59,622 bases of DNA, taken from the NCBI GenBank assembly GCA_019677205.1, contig JAAMXY010000724.1, positions 1 to 59,622 on the forward strand, given 5' to 3'. The notes beneath the pieces were generated by a model, which searched no databases, was not told where the DNA came from, and saw only the letters and a list, made by a program, of their open reading frames with translations. The DNA comes from Pinguiococcus pyrenoidosus. Its lineage: Eukaryota; Sar; Pinguiophyceae; Pinguiochrysidales; Pinguiochrysidaceae. The first letter of the stretch is position 1. Each line of letters opens with the position of its first letter. Shown here piece by piece: positions 28,711 through 38,765 of the stretch. The translations under genes and the position numbers were made by a program.

Positions 28711-29548
28711 TCAAGCAGCCTCGAAAAGTCGCGCTACGCATCTCTCGGGAGACATCTTGCTTTCATTTTGGGAGTAGCTGCCTAGTGAGCAAGTCACAAG
28801 GCAGCACCAAAGAGGCAGGCAAGAAGCAAAGCAACGTACACGTTCTCCAAGCTGCCAAGAACTCGCGGCATCCTCGAACCGTTCATCGTTGAGAGACGGA
28901 AGAGCGTGGCCCGTTCGCGGAAGCCGAAATCGGATCCAGCAAAAGAGGGCGAAAAAGAGCTTCGCGGAGAACGGAGGCGCGGCGCGGAATCGATCGACAC
29001 GTTGGGCTTGCCACTGACGCACTGCAGACTGCAGACTCTTTCGGAGCTCCTTTCCTCGCTTTTTCCGCCGCGCTCGCCTCCGCACCTGGACCTCCTCGAT
29101 GATTCGTCGGGCTGTTACACCTTCGGACAAGAGCGCTATCCTTTGCGAGGTTTTCCTGAGCATTTCCCGCGCGTGTTCTGGATAGCTGCAGCACTGGTCA
29201 ACGGTCAACGGTCGGCGGTTGGCTAAGATGCACAAGGTACAGCGTGAACGTGTACCCCCAGCAGCGATCCCGGCCCAATAGAATCTGCGCTCCGTCCTGA
29301 GGGAGCTGCGGCAATCGCTTGCGACTGGTGCGCCGCGCTTCGGTTCTCGTCGGCCGTTGGGAAAAACAGAAAGACTCTCTGTCGGTATAGGTAAAATCAG
29401 CTGACTCCTCCTGTTTGGTTGACTCGAATTCCGAGTGCATCGCGGACGAATTGGGCCTTTCCGCAGCTGCTTCGGCAGGCACGTGAGAACCCAACGGCAG
29501 TCCGCGGGCGGCTGACGCGATGGGGTTTCTCCTCGGCTTCTTCAACAT
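28711..29548 (-). CDS. Doubtful spliced gene, unknown
   Basis: Two minus-strand frames look partly coding. The first starts with an ATG at 29548 (polar, then GRDRCWGYTFTLYLVHL). The second opens after a possible acceptor AGCTATCCAG near 29182 and encodes a strongly basic amphipathic helix (RRIIEEVQVRRRARRKKRGK) with Cys-rich sequence after it. No donor could be found that joins them in phase, so the structure is not resolved and the locus may not be a gene. No family was recognised. Confidence 0.2.
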
Positions 29549-29650
29549 GGGTGCCGTTCAAGGTCATGCGCTGACAAAGCTCCCCGAGTGAGCGAAAGAG
29601 AAGGGTAGAGCGAGCCTCGGCCGACTGTTCCTCCGCTTCCCTTCCCCCCC

Positions 29651-29653
<3 letters not shown>

Positions 29654-29689
<36 letters not shown>

Positions 29690-29716
29690 ACATACACACA
29701 TACACACATACACACA
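29654..29716. repeat. (AC)n and (ACACACAT)n microsatellite
   Basis: About fifteen perfect AC units are followed by four TACACACA-type units. This is a typical length-variable marker. Confidence 0.95.
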
Positions 29717-30180
29717 AACTAAAATTATCTCATCCGAGCGGAAGCAAAGAAGGGAAGAAGGGAAGATCGAATGATGAAGAGAACACCCTAGAACAAGGAC
29801 GGAGGTATACAGAGGCTATTACAAGCAACGAGCACTTCTGTTACTTCAAGTGCACACGAGAATCTCGCTGGGACTGCAGTGCTCTTCCGTCATGCCTACC
29901 CTTGCTCTCCAAGCCGGCTCCCGGACACACCATTCACCTCCAGAATTACTATGTTACATTCCCACCCGTGCCGCCACCACAGCGACACAGGCTGCTGCCA
30001 CGACAACTGGAGGCCTCGATACACGAGACCGCGATTTTCGTAGTTCGTCCGCGCATTGATGAGGTCTGGCTGGCTGCAAGCCACTGGTTGCAATTTGGCG
30101 GCTGGCTGCTGGTTGCTGGTTGCAACTTGGCGGCGGGCTGCTGGTTGCTGGTTGCAGTATGGCTGCTGGCTGCTGGCCGT

Positions 30181-30236
30181 GGACTGCTGGCTGTGGACTG
30201 CTGGCTGTGGACTGCTGGCTGTGGACTGCTGGCTGT
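30181..30236. repeat. 14-bp minisatellite, four perfect copies
   Basis: GGACTGCTGGCTGT is repeated four times without mismatch, then a partial copy. The 110 bp before it hold degenerate CTGCTGGTTG units, so the whole CTGG-rich block spans about 30070-30250. Confidence 0.95.
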
Positions 30237-30471
30237 GGACTGTGGACCGTTGGGTACCGGGTGCCGAACTCGGTCTCCAGTCCTCAAGTCTACACGACGC
30301 AGTCGACTCGATGCAGTCCACTTTGGCCATCGTGCCTTGCCGTACTTCCCCTGGTGCGTGCGTCGGTCGGCAAGGATCCGGCATCTCCTGTCGACATGAC
30401 ACGGTGCAAGAGGACCCGGCCGCGGCGGAACGCGGTAGAGCTTTGGCTGGAATCGAGGGATCTCCGGACGA

Positions 30472-33400
30472 TCAGACCGTGCCCCCGGGGTTCTTCCGCC
30501 AGAAGTTCCCGCTAAGGCGCAGGCGCGACTTGAGCTTCGGATTCGTCATCGCCTTCTCCTTCGGCCGCCCATTGCCCTCCGCGCTTGACCTCCGACCGGA
30601 TGAGGAGCTTCCTGGGCTGCCCTCGACGGCCCGGTCCGGCGGCGGCCGATCGGGTCGCGGAACCGAGCTCAGCTCCTTTGTTCTTCTCTCATCCTCAGGC
30701 GACAACTTCCCGCCATCCTGCGTCAGTCCCTCGCCTCCCAGCCCCGCGACCGCGGCGCCATACGCCCCGTCCTCGTCGGTTCCGCGCTCCTCGTCCTCCT
30801 CCTGGACGAAGCCGCCTTCCATGCCCCCGTGGCCGCCAGCCGGTCGAATGAAGGGCGCATCTGAGAACGGGTCGCTGGACTGCCCGCCCTTCGAGTCCAT
30901 CAAGTTCTGGTAGAACTGCGCCCGGCGCTCCGCATCCTCGGAGTTCAGCGGCTGGGGCGTCAGGCGGTAGCCCGCCGTCGGATTCGGGTTGCTCGAGTTC
31001 GACGCATGAATGGAACCCGTGGGAGTGTCGCACGCCCTGCTCACAAGGTGCGCGTCGCTGAAGTTGTGCATCAGAGTCGGCGGCGGAGCCAAGGCATTGG
31101 CGATCACCCCGTCCATCAGCACATACCACGGGTGCGGAGGTGGCAACGAGTCGGGGGTCGCGCCGTACAGCGGCTTCTGCTGCTTCGCACCGATCACCTC
31201 CCACCGGGAACCGGGCAACTGGCTGCTCGAGCTTTTCTCCGTCTCGCTGTAGCGCAGCATGTAGCCATGCCGATTCAAGTACCACGGCCGGCCCTCCTGG
31301 AACCCTTGCAAGTCGTAGCTCCCGTTCGCCGCGGCGTGTCCCGCGCCCAAGAAGATGCACTGAGCAGGTATCCCCTCGACCTGCGGGCTGGATATTCGGA
31401 TGCTGCGGTTCCAGGAGCCGTCCAAGAGGCCCATGCGCACCTCGACCTGCGTCTCGAGGTGGATGCACCTCTCCGGGTTGTCAAACACGTAGACGTACTT
31501 GTTCACGACGCTTCCCCTTCGCCCCTTGACCACCTTCTTGATGCGATCCAAGAACTTCTCGTTCCCGCCGGTGCTGCCGGTCGACTGCTCCGTGCTGATC
31601 CCGTCGCTCGAGATGCCCACTTCCCCGCTTTCGGCTCCCATGGCCGCGTCGGAATCGCCTCGGTCGTCGTCTTCATCCTCGAACTCGCCCATCATGATGG
31701 CCTGCGCGTCGCGCAGCAGGAACCGGTCTGTACTCCGAATGTAGATGAACCCGTCCGACTCGACCTTGACGGCAATGGGCGGCGGTGCATTGGGACTCGG
31801 CGTCAGCAGATCCGTGGGCATCCCGTCGGCCGACTGGCGCACGAACAGGGACTGAAGAATCACGTACGCGTCGCCACCGTGTGCGGTGCGGCTTGCCGCG
31901 CGGACGACGTCAGTCACCACGTGCTCGAGGATATCACTGCCATCTGCGACCAAGCTAAGCAGCTGCGCGCACACGATCTTGCGTAAGCGCTCTCCGTCCC
32001 CCTGCACCTCGATCCCGTTCACCACGACGCGCTCCCTTCCGGCGTCCTTGAGCGCTTGCTCCCGCTGCACCGAGGCCGGGCGCGGCAGGGGCACGCTCTT
32101 CAGGAAGTCCCGAAAGAGATGCAGGACCGTAAGAAGATCCGCCCGCTGCTGGCAGAGCTGCACCTGCGTCTTCAAAGCGTTCAGCGTCTGGACATCCCAG
32201 CCCTGGAAGAGCCGCACCTCCGGCGGGGTGTTCTCGTCGCCGCTCTGGATGTCGTCCATTCCGCTGTAGTCCAGCGGCAGCAGTATCCTCACGTCTGGCG
32301 CCTGCTTCGGGTTCTCCGACCCGCTGGAATCCCTCGGCTGGTACGGCGGGATGAGCCCTCGATTCGCATGCCCCTCGATGGTGGCCTCCCCGAGGCCATC
32401 CACCGGAATACTGCCGCTGGACCCGGAGTGGTCTCGCCGATGGGCCGTGGGGGGCTGAGACGCCGCGGACGAGCCCTTGTGCCGGCTCTTCGGCTTCGCC
32501 CACGTGAGCACCTTCTTCTCCGGCACCTGGTGCGAGATGCCGTAGGTGGCCGGGTCGGACGGATCCAGGTTCTTCACGTCTGGCGAGTGCTTCGACACCG
32601 TGACGCGGCTGATCCCCTGCGACTTGACCCCTTCAAGATGCGTCCGTACCAGCTTGCCCGAGTCGCCGACCGTGGCGTTCGCCCCGAATTCTGCTTGGAG
32701 TGCTTCGTTGATGCTCACGACGCTCACTCCGGACGGTCGCGGCACGGCTACCCGCTGCTTCCCCGGCGTGTCCTCCGCCCCTCCATTGCCACGATGGCGC
32801 CGCAGGGAAAAGATGGAATTGTCGCTTCCCGCCATGTCCGCATCGGTTATTACGTTGCTTTGCAGGTTGCTGTAGCCGGGAGGCGGCCCTCGGGACATGA
32901 TCGGAGGCGACGACGGCGTGAACAGCATTGACATCGACCCGCCGCCATGGCCGGGCATCGCCACGTCCGACAACGCCGCCCGGACCGCCCCCATGTTCGC
33001 GGCGTTGAGCCCATTGGCATGCTGCGTATCGCTCGACCTCCTGGGCGGGCTGTACCTGGAGGAAATGGAGCGAGTCAAGTGCGTCCCGCGGTACTGTCCG
33101 TCTGGCAAGGGCGACACCGGCCGCGCGTTGAAGCCAGCCAGATCGACGGGGGTCACCGGAGTGACCGGGGTGGTGCCGCCTTTCTTCTCCAAGGAGTTTT
33201 TCGACGCCCGGCTTTGCGAGGAAGACCACGTTCGATTCCGCCGGTGGCCTCGCCTGGAACTGCGCTCATGTGGAACGAGTAGCTCTGTACTGCCGTTGGA
33301 GCTTCCTCTGCTGTCAAAGATACTCTTGTCGTCCACGAGCAGCTCCATCTTCGCCTCAATGCTGGGCTTCCTCGGCACCTCCCGCGTGCCCGAATTAGGC

Positions 33401-34401
33401 GTATGCTGCTCCGGAAGCAGCACTGGCGAGGACGGCGGCTGCATCGGCGAGACCGGGGCCGCCCCATAGTACTGCGGTTGGTGGTGTGGTAGCGGTTGTC
33501 GGTGGTGTTGCTGATATTGTTGGTGTTGTTGCTGCTGCTGCTGGTGTTGCTGCTGCTGTTGCTGGTGCTGTTGTTGCTGCTGCTGGTGCTGCTGTTGTTG
33601 GTGCTGCTGGTGCTGCTGCTGGTAGGCGCCTCCGACCACTTCCCGGGGTTGTCCGTCAAAGAACGCGAACTGGCCTGCTTCCCAAGAGGCAAGCTGCACC
33701 GGCCCGTCCGCCTGTGAGCTATTGCTCGGCGGCTCGATGAGAAAGTGCTCGTTCCCGGGCGTCCCCGCCTCTCCTCTCCACTGCGGCTTCGCATCCGGCG
33801 TGCTCAGAAGAAGATTTATGCCCAGTGGGTCCGCCTGGATTGGCGCTGGTCTTGCCTGCTGGGGCGGCGCGAAGTTCTGCGCCGGATCCGCGGTCCACCG
33901 AGGCGCGTCATACACGGACGTCGGGTCCCAATTCACCTTCGACGGGGACAGTGGTCGTGGGTTCGACGCCTCCGCCGCGGCCGCCGCCACGGCTGCCCCC
34001 GCCACGCCGGGGTCCTCCGCTTGCTGGGCCGTCCTGGCGGCGTCGACGGAGCTCCAGCGCGCGAAGGCCTCGTCCACGCAGCTCTTGCACTGCGACTTGA
34101 GCAGCGTGAGGCTCTTCACGGGCGCGTCCAGGGTCTGCGAGATGATGCCCTTGAGCAGCGCCAAGAAGCGCTCGGCCTCGGCGGCGCTCTGCGCCACGGC
34201 GAGCAGCGCCACGGCGCGAAACCTCACGACGCCGACGCACAGCTCGTGGTGCTCCTTGATTCGAATGGTCTCTTCCGCGCGCGAGCGCAGCACCTCTCGC
34301 GCCAGCGCCGCCAGCGCCGGGTCCGACAGCACGAGCTCGTACAGCGGATGCGGCTCGGCGCCCGGGGAGCGCTTTAGCGCGGTGAGTACATAGAGCAGCA
34401 T
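30472..34401 (-). CDS. Large Gln/His-rich protein, unknown, with a protist 'NGxY...NGRPxY' module
   Basis: An intronless frame of 1309 residues runs from the first ATG at 34401 (the longer frame opens only with GTG). The N-terminal ~120 residues are helical and ordered (KMLLYVLTALKRS onward). A long low-complexity region follows, with a Q/H tract in which His recurs about every seventh residue. From about residue 790 a second ordered region appears. It contains PPEVRLFQGWDVQTLNALKT and YVILQSLFVRQ. Near residue 1080, NGSYDLQGFQEGRPWYLNRH leads to MLRYSE and RWEVIG, a repeat-like module common in protist proteins. The C-terminus is charged. No enzyme family was recognised. Regulatory or scaffold function is only a guess from composition. 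Confidence 0.7.
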   Translation of the reverse strand: MLLYVLTALKRSPGAEPHPLYELVLSDPALAALAREVLRSRAEETIRIKEHHELCVGVVRFRAVALLAVAQSAAEAERFLALLKGIISQTLDAPVKSLTLLKSQCKSCVDEAFARWSSVDAARTAQQAEDPGVAGAAVAAAAAEASNPRPLSPSKVNWDPTSVYDAPRWTADPAQNFAPPQQARPAPIQADPLGINLLLSTPDAKPQWRGEAGTPGNEHFLIEPPSNSSQADGPVQLASWEAGQFAFFDGQPREVVGGAYQQQHQQHQQQQHQQQQQQHQQQQQQHQQQQQQHQQYQQHHRQPLPHHQPQYYGAAPVSPMQPPSSPVLLPEQHTPNSGTREVPRKPSIEAKMELLVDDKSIFDSRGSSNGSTELLVPHERSSRRGHRRNRTWSSSQSRASKNSLEKKGGTTPVTPVTPVDLAGFNARPVSPLPDGQYRGTHLTRSISSRYSPPRRSSDTQHANGLNAANMGAVRAALSDVAMPGHGGGSMSMLFTPSSPPIMSRGPPPGYSNLQSNVITDADMAGSDNSIFSLRRHRGNGGAEDTPGKQRVAVPRPSGVSVVSINEALQAEFGANATVGDSGKLVRTHLEGVKSQGISRVTVSKHSPDVKNLDPSDPATYGISHQVPEKKVLTWAKPKSRHKGSSAASQPPTAHRRDHSGSSGSIPVDGLGEATIEGHANRGLIPPYQPRDSSGSENPKQAPDVRILLPLDYSGMDDIQSGDENTPPEVRLFQGWDVQTLNALKTQVQLCQQRADLLTVLHLFRDFLKSVPLPRPASVQREQALKDAGRERVVVNGIEVQGDGERLRKIVCAQLLSLVADGSDILEHVVTDVVRAASRTAHGGDAYVILQSLFVRQSADGMPTDLLTPSPNAPPPIAVKVESDGFIYIRSTDRFLLRDAQAIMMGEFEDEDDDRGDSDAAMGAESGEVGISSDGISTEQSTGSTGGNEKFLDRIKKVVKGRRGSVVNKYVYVFDNPERCIHLETQVEVRMGLLDGSWNRSIRISSPQVEGIPAQCIFLGAGHAAANGSYDLQGFQEGRPWYLNRHGYMLRYSETEKSSSSQLPGSRWEVIGAKQQKPLYGATPDSLPPPHPWYVLMDGVIANALAPPPTLMHNFSDAHLVSRACDTPTGSIHASNSSNPNPTAGYRLTPQPLNSEDAERRAQFYQNLMDSKGGQSSDPFSDAPFIRPAGGHGGMEGGFVQEEDEERGTDEDGAYGAAVAGLGGEGLTQDGGKLSPEDERRTKELSSVPRPDRPPPDRAVEGSPGSSSSGRRSSAEGNGRPKEKAMTNPKLKSRLRLSGNFWRKNPGGTV
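33520..33632. repeat. CAG/CAA/CAC repeat coding for Gln/His
   Basis: A minus-strand triplet repeat with a roughly 21-bp super-period, six Gln codons then one His codon, lies within the large Gln/His-rich protein. Confidence 0.85.
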
Positions 34402-35317
34402 CTTCGTCGCTTCGAATTCCCTCTCGAAACGCCGCTTAAGGCCACATGCCGGACACCGCCGCCACGCCGCTCTCTCTGCTTCGCGTTTCGCGAGGTCGGC
34501 GCGCACTCGGGATCGTGCACGCGGCGCCGCAAGTGCGGTGGCCACCACTCCGCGTTCAGAAATTCAAGATGGCCTTCAGTTTTGCGCGCGGCGCGCGGCC
34601 CCCGCGGACGCGTGGTCACGCTGCGCGCCGCCCCTCGGCAGCTCTGCGCGTTTCGTCGGAGTCGATGGACGCGCTCGGCGCTGCGCGTGGTGGCGTGGGC
34701 GCTTCGGACACTCTGGCGCCTTCGACTGTTACTGCGGCATTGTAGAGCTGCGGAAGCAGCCGACGTCGGTCTCCTGTCGACATTTGTTTTCAACCCGAGC
34801 TCTTGGGGTTCGGATCTCAACGTCAAGACCGGGCCGTATCACAGGCGCCGCGCCCGGGCCTTGTAGTGCACAGAAGATACTGCGTCGTCCTGACGGCCAA
34901 TCCGCGCCCGCCCCGGAGAACTGGAGCTCGTTACCGCGGCCAACTACGCGGGGGCCCGCGAGGTTTCAGAAAGGTGCATCGCTTCGAAACATGTTGTACG
35001 GGACAGAAAACGGGCGAAAGCGTTTGCGGAAATAACGGATATCGCCCAAATTGGGACGCATTTCCCTCCCCAGCCAATCAGGAACCCTACACGGGACAGA
35101 TTCAATTGTGCACAGAACAAGCCGTCACTTCATCTACTCAAATCTCGTAGAGGGTCTCCAGGAGCATCGTCAGCAAGAACATCTTTTCGGAACTTCTCGA
35201 CGAGTTGATTTTCGTCCTTCATCATTTGCGTCGAGGTCGTCGAGTTGGGGAGTTGATTTAGCGGTCGCTAACAATGTGCCTCTCTCGCAACGACTCCGTC
35301 TATTGCCGGCGCCTCCT

Positions 35318-35366
35318 CCCATTCCCATTCCCATTCCCATTCCCATTCCCATACCCATTCCCATAC
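35318..35366. repeat. (CCCATT)n hexanucleotide repeat
   Basis: About eight hexamers, with two CCCATA variants, end just before the coding relic. Confidence 0.9.
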
Positions 35367-35370
35367 CACA

Positions 35371-35816
35371 TGCTGCCACTGCCCGCGCCACTCGCTGTTC
35401 TACCTGTACTTCTCCGATGACGAAATTGAGGCGATGGCGCAGTGCTGGGAGCTGGTGAAGTCACGGAGCAATGAGGAGCTGCCAACTTCCAGCAGTGCAA
35501 GCGGTTCAAGCGGTCCGACCATTTTGCAACCTTCCTTGAGACCAGCGTTGTTTTTCCCAATGCCTCTGCGGTGGATCCCGACGATGAGACCGCGCCGATC
35601 AGGTGCACCGCGACGCTGCCCGAAGGGTATCCACAACGGGGGATGCTGCACTCGAAAAGGACCATGTCTAAGATCGGGTAGGTAGCTGTTGGTGGCAAGA
35701 AGAAGCTGACCAAGAACCAGGCTGGCTCCTTGCGCCGGGAGAAGCGACGATACCTGGAGGGAGCTAGTGAGCACCGTACCCGAGCCGCAGATCGCGTTGC
35801 AAGGGGGCGTACGTGA
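35371..35816 (+). pseudogene. Broken coding relic, family unknown
   Basis: One frame from 35371 encodes a Cys/His start then SLFYLYFSDDEIEAMAQCWE and continues to about 35480. Natural-looking sequence then continues in a different frame from 35481 (NFQQCKRFKRSDHFATFLET onward) to a TAG at 35679-35681. After that the same frame stays open to TGA at 35814, with KKKLTKNQAGSLRREKRRYL. One frameshift and one in-frame stop therefore break what looks like a single former coding region of about 145 residues. It could also be a spliced gene with unrecognised introns. No homologue was recognised. Confidence 0.4.
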
Positions 35817-35817
35817 T

Positions 35818-35902
35818 GTGCGCCGAGTCGAGACGTGCGCCCAGTCGAGACGTGCGCCCAGTCGAGACGTGCGCCCAGTCGAGACGTGCGCCGAGTCGAG
35901 AT
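35818..35902. repeat. 17-bp tandem repeat, five copies
   Basis: The unit GTGCGCC(C/G)AGTCGAGAC occurs five times in tandem plus a partial sixth. The only variation is C/G at position 8 and one terminal T. Confidence 0.95.
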
Positions 35903-36387
35903 GTGCGCCCCTTTGCGAGGAAACGAGAGGATGGGTTGGCGAGCATATATCAGAAGTCGACAAAGCTGACACGTCCTTGATCCACCACAAAACTAATCGG
36001 CCACGGCACCCCCGAATGGCATCATCAGATGCAGTCTACTTTATCGTTGCCAAACTGCGGCCACGGAACTGTTGCTTTTCCGCTCTATCCGTGAGACTGA
36101 TAAGAAGAGGAAATCTGTCTTTCAACTACAAACCATCGTAGATGATGCTACGCATGAAGAGCTTGAAGCGAGGCGAAACCGATCACACATCTTGCGGATT
36201 ATCCACACCCCAGCAACCCCTTGCAGTCGCCACCCCGGTACTCGGGAGCCGACGAAAGCGTGGGAGGCGTGGAGCGCATCGGCAATCCTGATCAAGCCCC
36301 ACCCCCTCTTTTGGACGGTCCGTGCACCGGTTAAGCCAACCGATTTGCAGTCGCAGGCCTCAGGCATGGGATCTCGCACCAATATAT

Positions 36388-38062
36388 CTAACGGTGAGGT
36401 GTCGCCATTTGCGCAAACTCCCCACTGCTGTTGCTGTTAAGTACATAGGGATCTCGTGGCCCGGCCGACCGGATGACCTGCTGATTCATCATGGGGACCA
36501 TATTCTGGAAGCCCATGGAGAAGCTCTGCGGCGGGTAGGTGGACATTGCTGGCGCGGAGCCAGACATGGCTGCGGCCGCGGCAGCCGCCGCATTGGCCGC
36601 GGCCGCGGCCGACCTCGCGTTGCCGTTGCTCCCGTTCGAATACTCGGAGTAGACGCCGCGGCCGTTCTTGGTCCCGACGAGCCCATTCGCCGCCCCGGGA
36701 CCCGCTCGCGGGGCATCTGAGTGCTGCATGTGCATGTTCGCCGAGCCGAGCTGCACAGCCTCGCTACCTGTCTGCTGCGCGCGGCGTTGCCGCTTCGCCT
36801 CGGTGTCGATCTCCTGTTGTCGATACTGCTCCCGGCGCTCTCTAAGTGCCTCCGAGCCAGCGAAGTTCTGGCAGTTCACGCACTTGCAGTTGTCCCCGCA
36901 CACAATGCCATGCATGAAACACTCGCAATACTTCTTCAGACAAAAGCTCTTCTTACAACGGCAGCCGTTCCGGTGCTGCGCCCCCGTGTCATATTCGCGG
37001 CCCCTCCCCTCGAACTTGTCTCGGAACGCCTCCGGGTTCCGCGACAGCGCGGCGCGTATTGCCGCCGCCCGCAGCGGATGCCACTTGGGATTCGGGTTGT
37101 TGCTGCACTCGGTGCAGTTGCAGCTGCTCGTGCAGTAGCTTCCCGCTGCGAAGCACTCGCAATAGAGCTTCAGACAGCGGGTCCTCTTGCAGTTGCAAGT
37201 TCGCGCGGGCTCTCGCCCTTCCGCGGCCGTCTCATGCACCTCCATCTTCGCCGCCTGCAGGATGCTGTCCACCATCATGTCCGTCTGCGACTTGGAGAGC
37301 TGCTTCTTGCTGCCGCCGCCGTTGGCCTTCGGCCGGGACGGCTCCTGCGGCGAGTGCTTCATCGACGACATCATCGCCTCGCCGCGGCCAAAGTCCGGCG
37401 CAATGGTCGAGCCCGGGTCGGGGAGCTGCTGATGGTTCATGCTCAGGTCCAGCCCCAGCGAGAACGCCGCCTGCGCCGTGGAAGGCGTGGTCGGCCGATT
37501 GCGCTTCTTGTTGCTCTTGGCCCGGATGTCGTGCACCGGCGGTATACCGAACGTGGGCGGCCCCGGCAGCTCGTGGTGATAGGCACTATGGTAGGTGGCG
37601 GCCTCCGCCTCCCGCGCGAGCTGTGCCGCCTGCGCCGCCTGGAGCTGCTGCTGGTCGTGGCTTTGGCTGAAGGTGTCCTCGCTCTGGATGCTGCTGTGCG
37701 GCAGCGGCGACAGCGGGAAGTCCATGGCGTCGCCGGACTGGGAGAAGCCGGGAAGTCCCATCATGCCCCCCGACACGCCACCGCCATCGCTCGGATGGAA
37801 GGAGAAGGTGGAGCCCCCTCTGGCGCCCACCGCCGCGGGGCTCTTGCCGCCCCACTTCAGCCCGGACGTCTTGGGGCTCAACCCTTTCAGGCTGATGTTC
37901 TGGCCCCAGTCCTCTCGCGGCATGTCCTCCGGCACGGGGAAGCTGTACGGCTGGTCGACGCGCGGCACCATGCCTCCTGGCATGGCTCCGCTCTGCGATG
38001 GGCCATTGTGGCCCATGTCCCGAAGGACGCCATTCTGCTGATACTGATGCTGATGCTGCTGC

Positions 38063-38131
<69 letters not shown>

Positions 38132-38765
38132 GGCGGCTGCTGCTGGTCGTTGCTTGTGGAGACGTCCCAAAATCCCAATGCCCAGCCCGGATGCAGCTCG
38201 AGCTGCGAGCCCTTTGGCGTGATCTCCTGGAGCATGCGCGGCGTGATGGGCATGTTGGACATGTTGTTCGTGCTCTGGCCTTGGTGCGCGGGCGAGAGCG
38301 CAAGGAGCATCTTGATGTCGGTGGGGTTGAGCGCGTCCGGAGCGGCCCAGTTCGGCGGCGCCTTCATCTCCCCACTGCGCGTGACCGACACATTGGTGAT
38401 CGGGCTGAGTTCCCCGAGCGGCGACAGATCCCCGAGATCAAAATGGTCCGTGCCGCCTTGAAGCTGCTGCTGCGGAGACGCCACCTCCAGCATGAGCTCG
38501 TTGATCATCTCCTGCGTGTCGATGTCCTCCGGGATGGAGATGCTGGGCGGCCTCTCCCTCCTCGCGAAGCCATCGTTGAACCTGCCAGAGCAGCAAACGA
38601 GGTCAGCCAGGCTCAGTGCCGCTTCGCAAAGCGGACCTTTCTTCGGTCGATCTTCGATCCGCCCCTCGCGGATGCCCCTGGCGCCCCCTCACACGCGCCC
38701 CGACGCCGCACCGCGACGAGTCGGAATCCCGAGGCGTACCTTTGCGTGGGCGGCACGTGCGACAT
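36388..38765 (-). CDS. Tesmin/TSO1/LIN54-type CXC-domain protein (two exons)
   Basis: Exon 1 (38765-38740) encodes MSHVPPTQ and exon 2 is 38581-36388. The 158-bp intron has donor AAAG/GTACGC and acceptor CTGGCAG. The 739-residue product has two Cys-rich CXC repeats, CNCKRTRCLKLYCECFAAGS and CRCKKSFCLKKYCECFMHGI, joined by a conserved linker containing NPNPKWHPLRAAAIRAAL. This pair binds CHR-type promoter DNA in LIN54 of the DREAM/MuvB cell-cycle complex and in plant TSO1/TCX. A poly-Gln tract of more than 30 residues lies in the N-terminal half, and an Ala run near the C-terminus. It is expected to be a nuclear transcription regulator. Confidence 0.92.
38047..38145. repeat. CAG/CAA repeat coding for poly-Gln
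   Basis: The minus strand carries over 30 CAG/CAA codons in the CXC-domain gene. The CAA interruptions reduce perfect-repeat length. Confidence 0.9.

Larger units (their letters stand above)
29549..30471. other. Intergenic with micro- and minisatellites
   Basis: About 920 bp without a convincing gene. It contains the AC-repeat at 29654-29716 and the CTG-rich minisatellite at 30070-30240. The ORFs here are repeat translations (Trp/Leu/Cys on plus, Gln/Ser/Pro on minus). Confidence 0.5.
34402..36387. other. Repeat-rich intergenic region
   Basis: Nearly 2 kb upstream of the Q/H protein and downstream of the CXC gene. It holds a CCCATT hexamer array (35318-35366), a broken coding relic (35371-35816) and a 17-bp tandem repeat (35818-35902). 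No intact gene is supported. Confidence 0.5.

Noticed and set aside
30056..30913. 285-codon plus-strand ORF rich in Trp, Leu and Cys
   Set aside because: Translation of the CTGG minisatellite followed by antisense of the Q/H gene.
34402..34548. N-terminal 49-residue extension of the Q/H protein
   Set aside because: The frame opens with GTG; the first ATG is at 34401.
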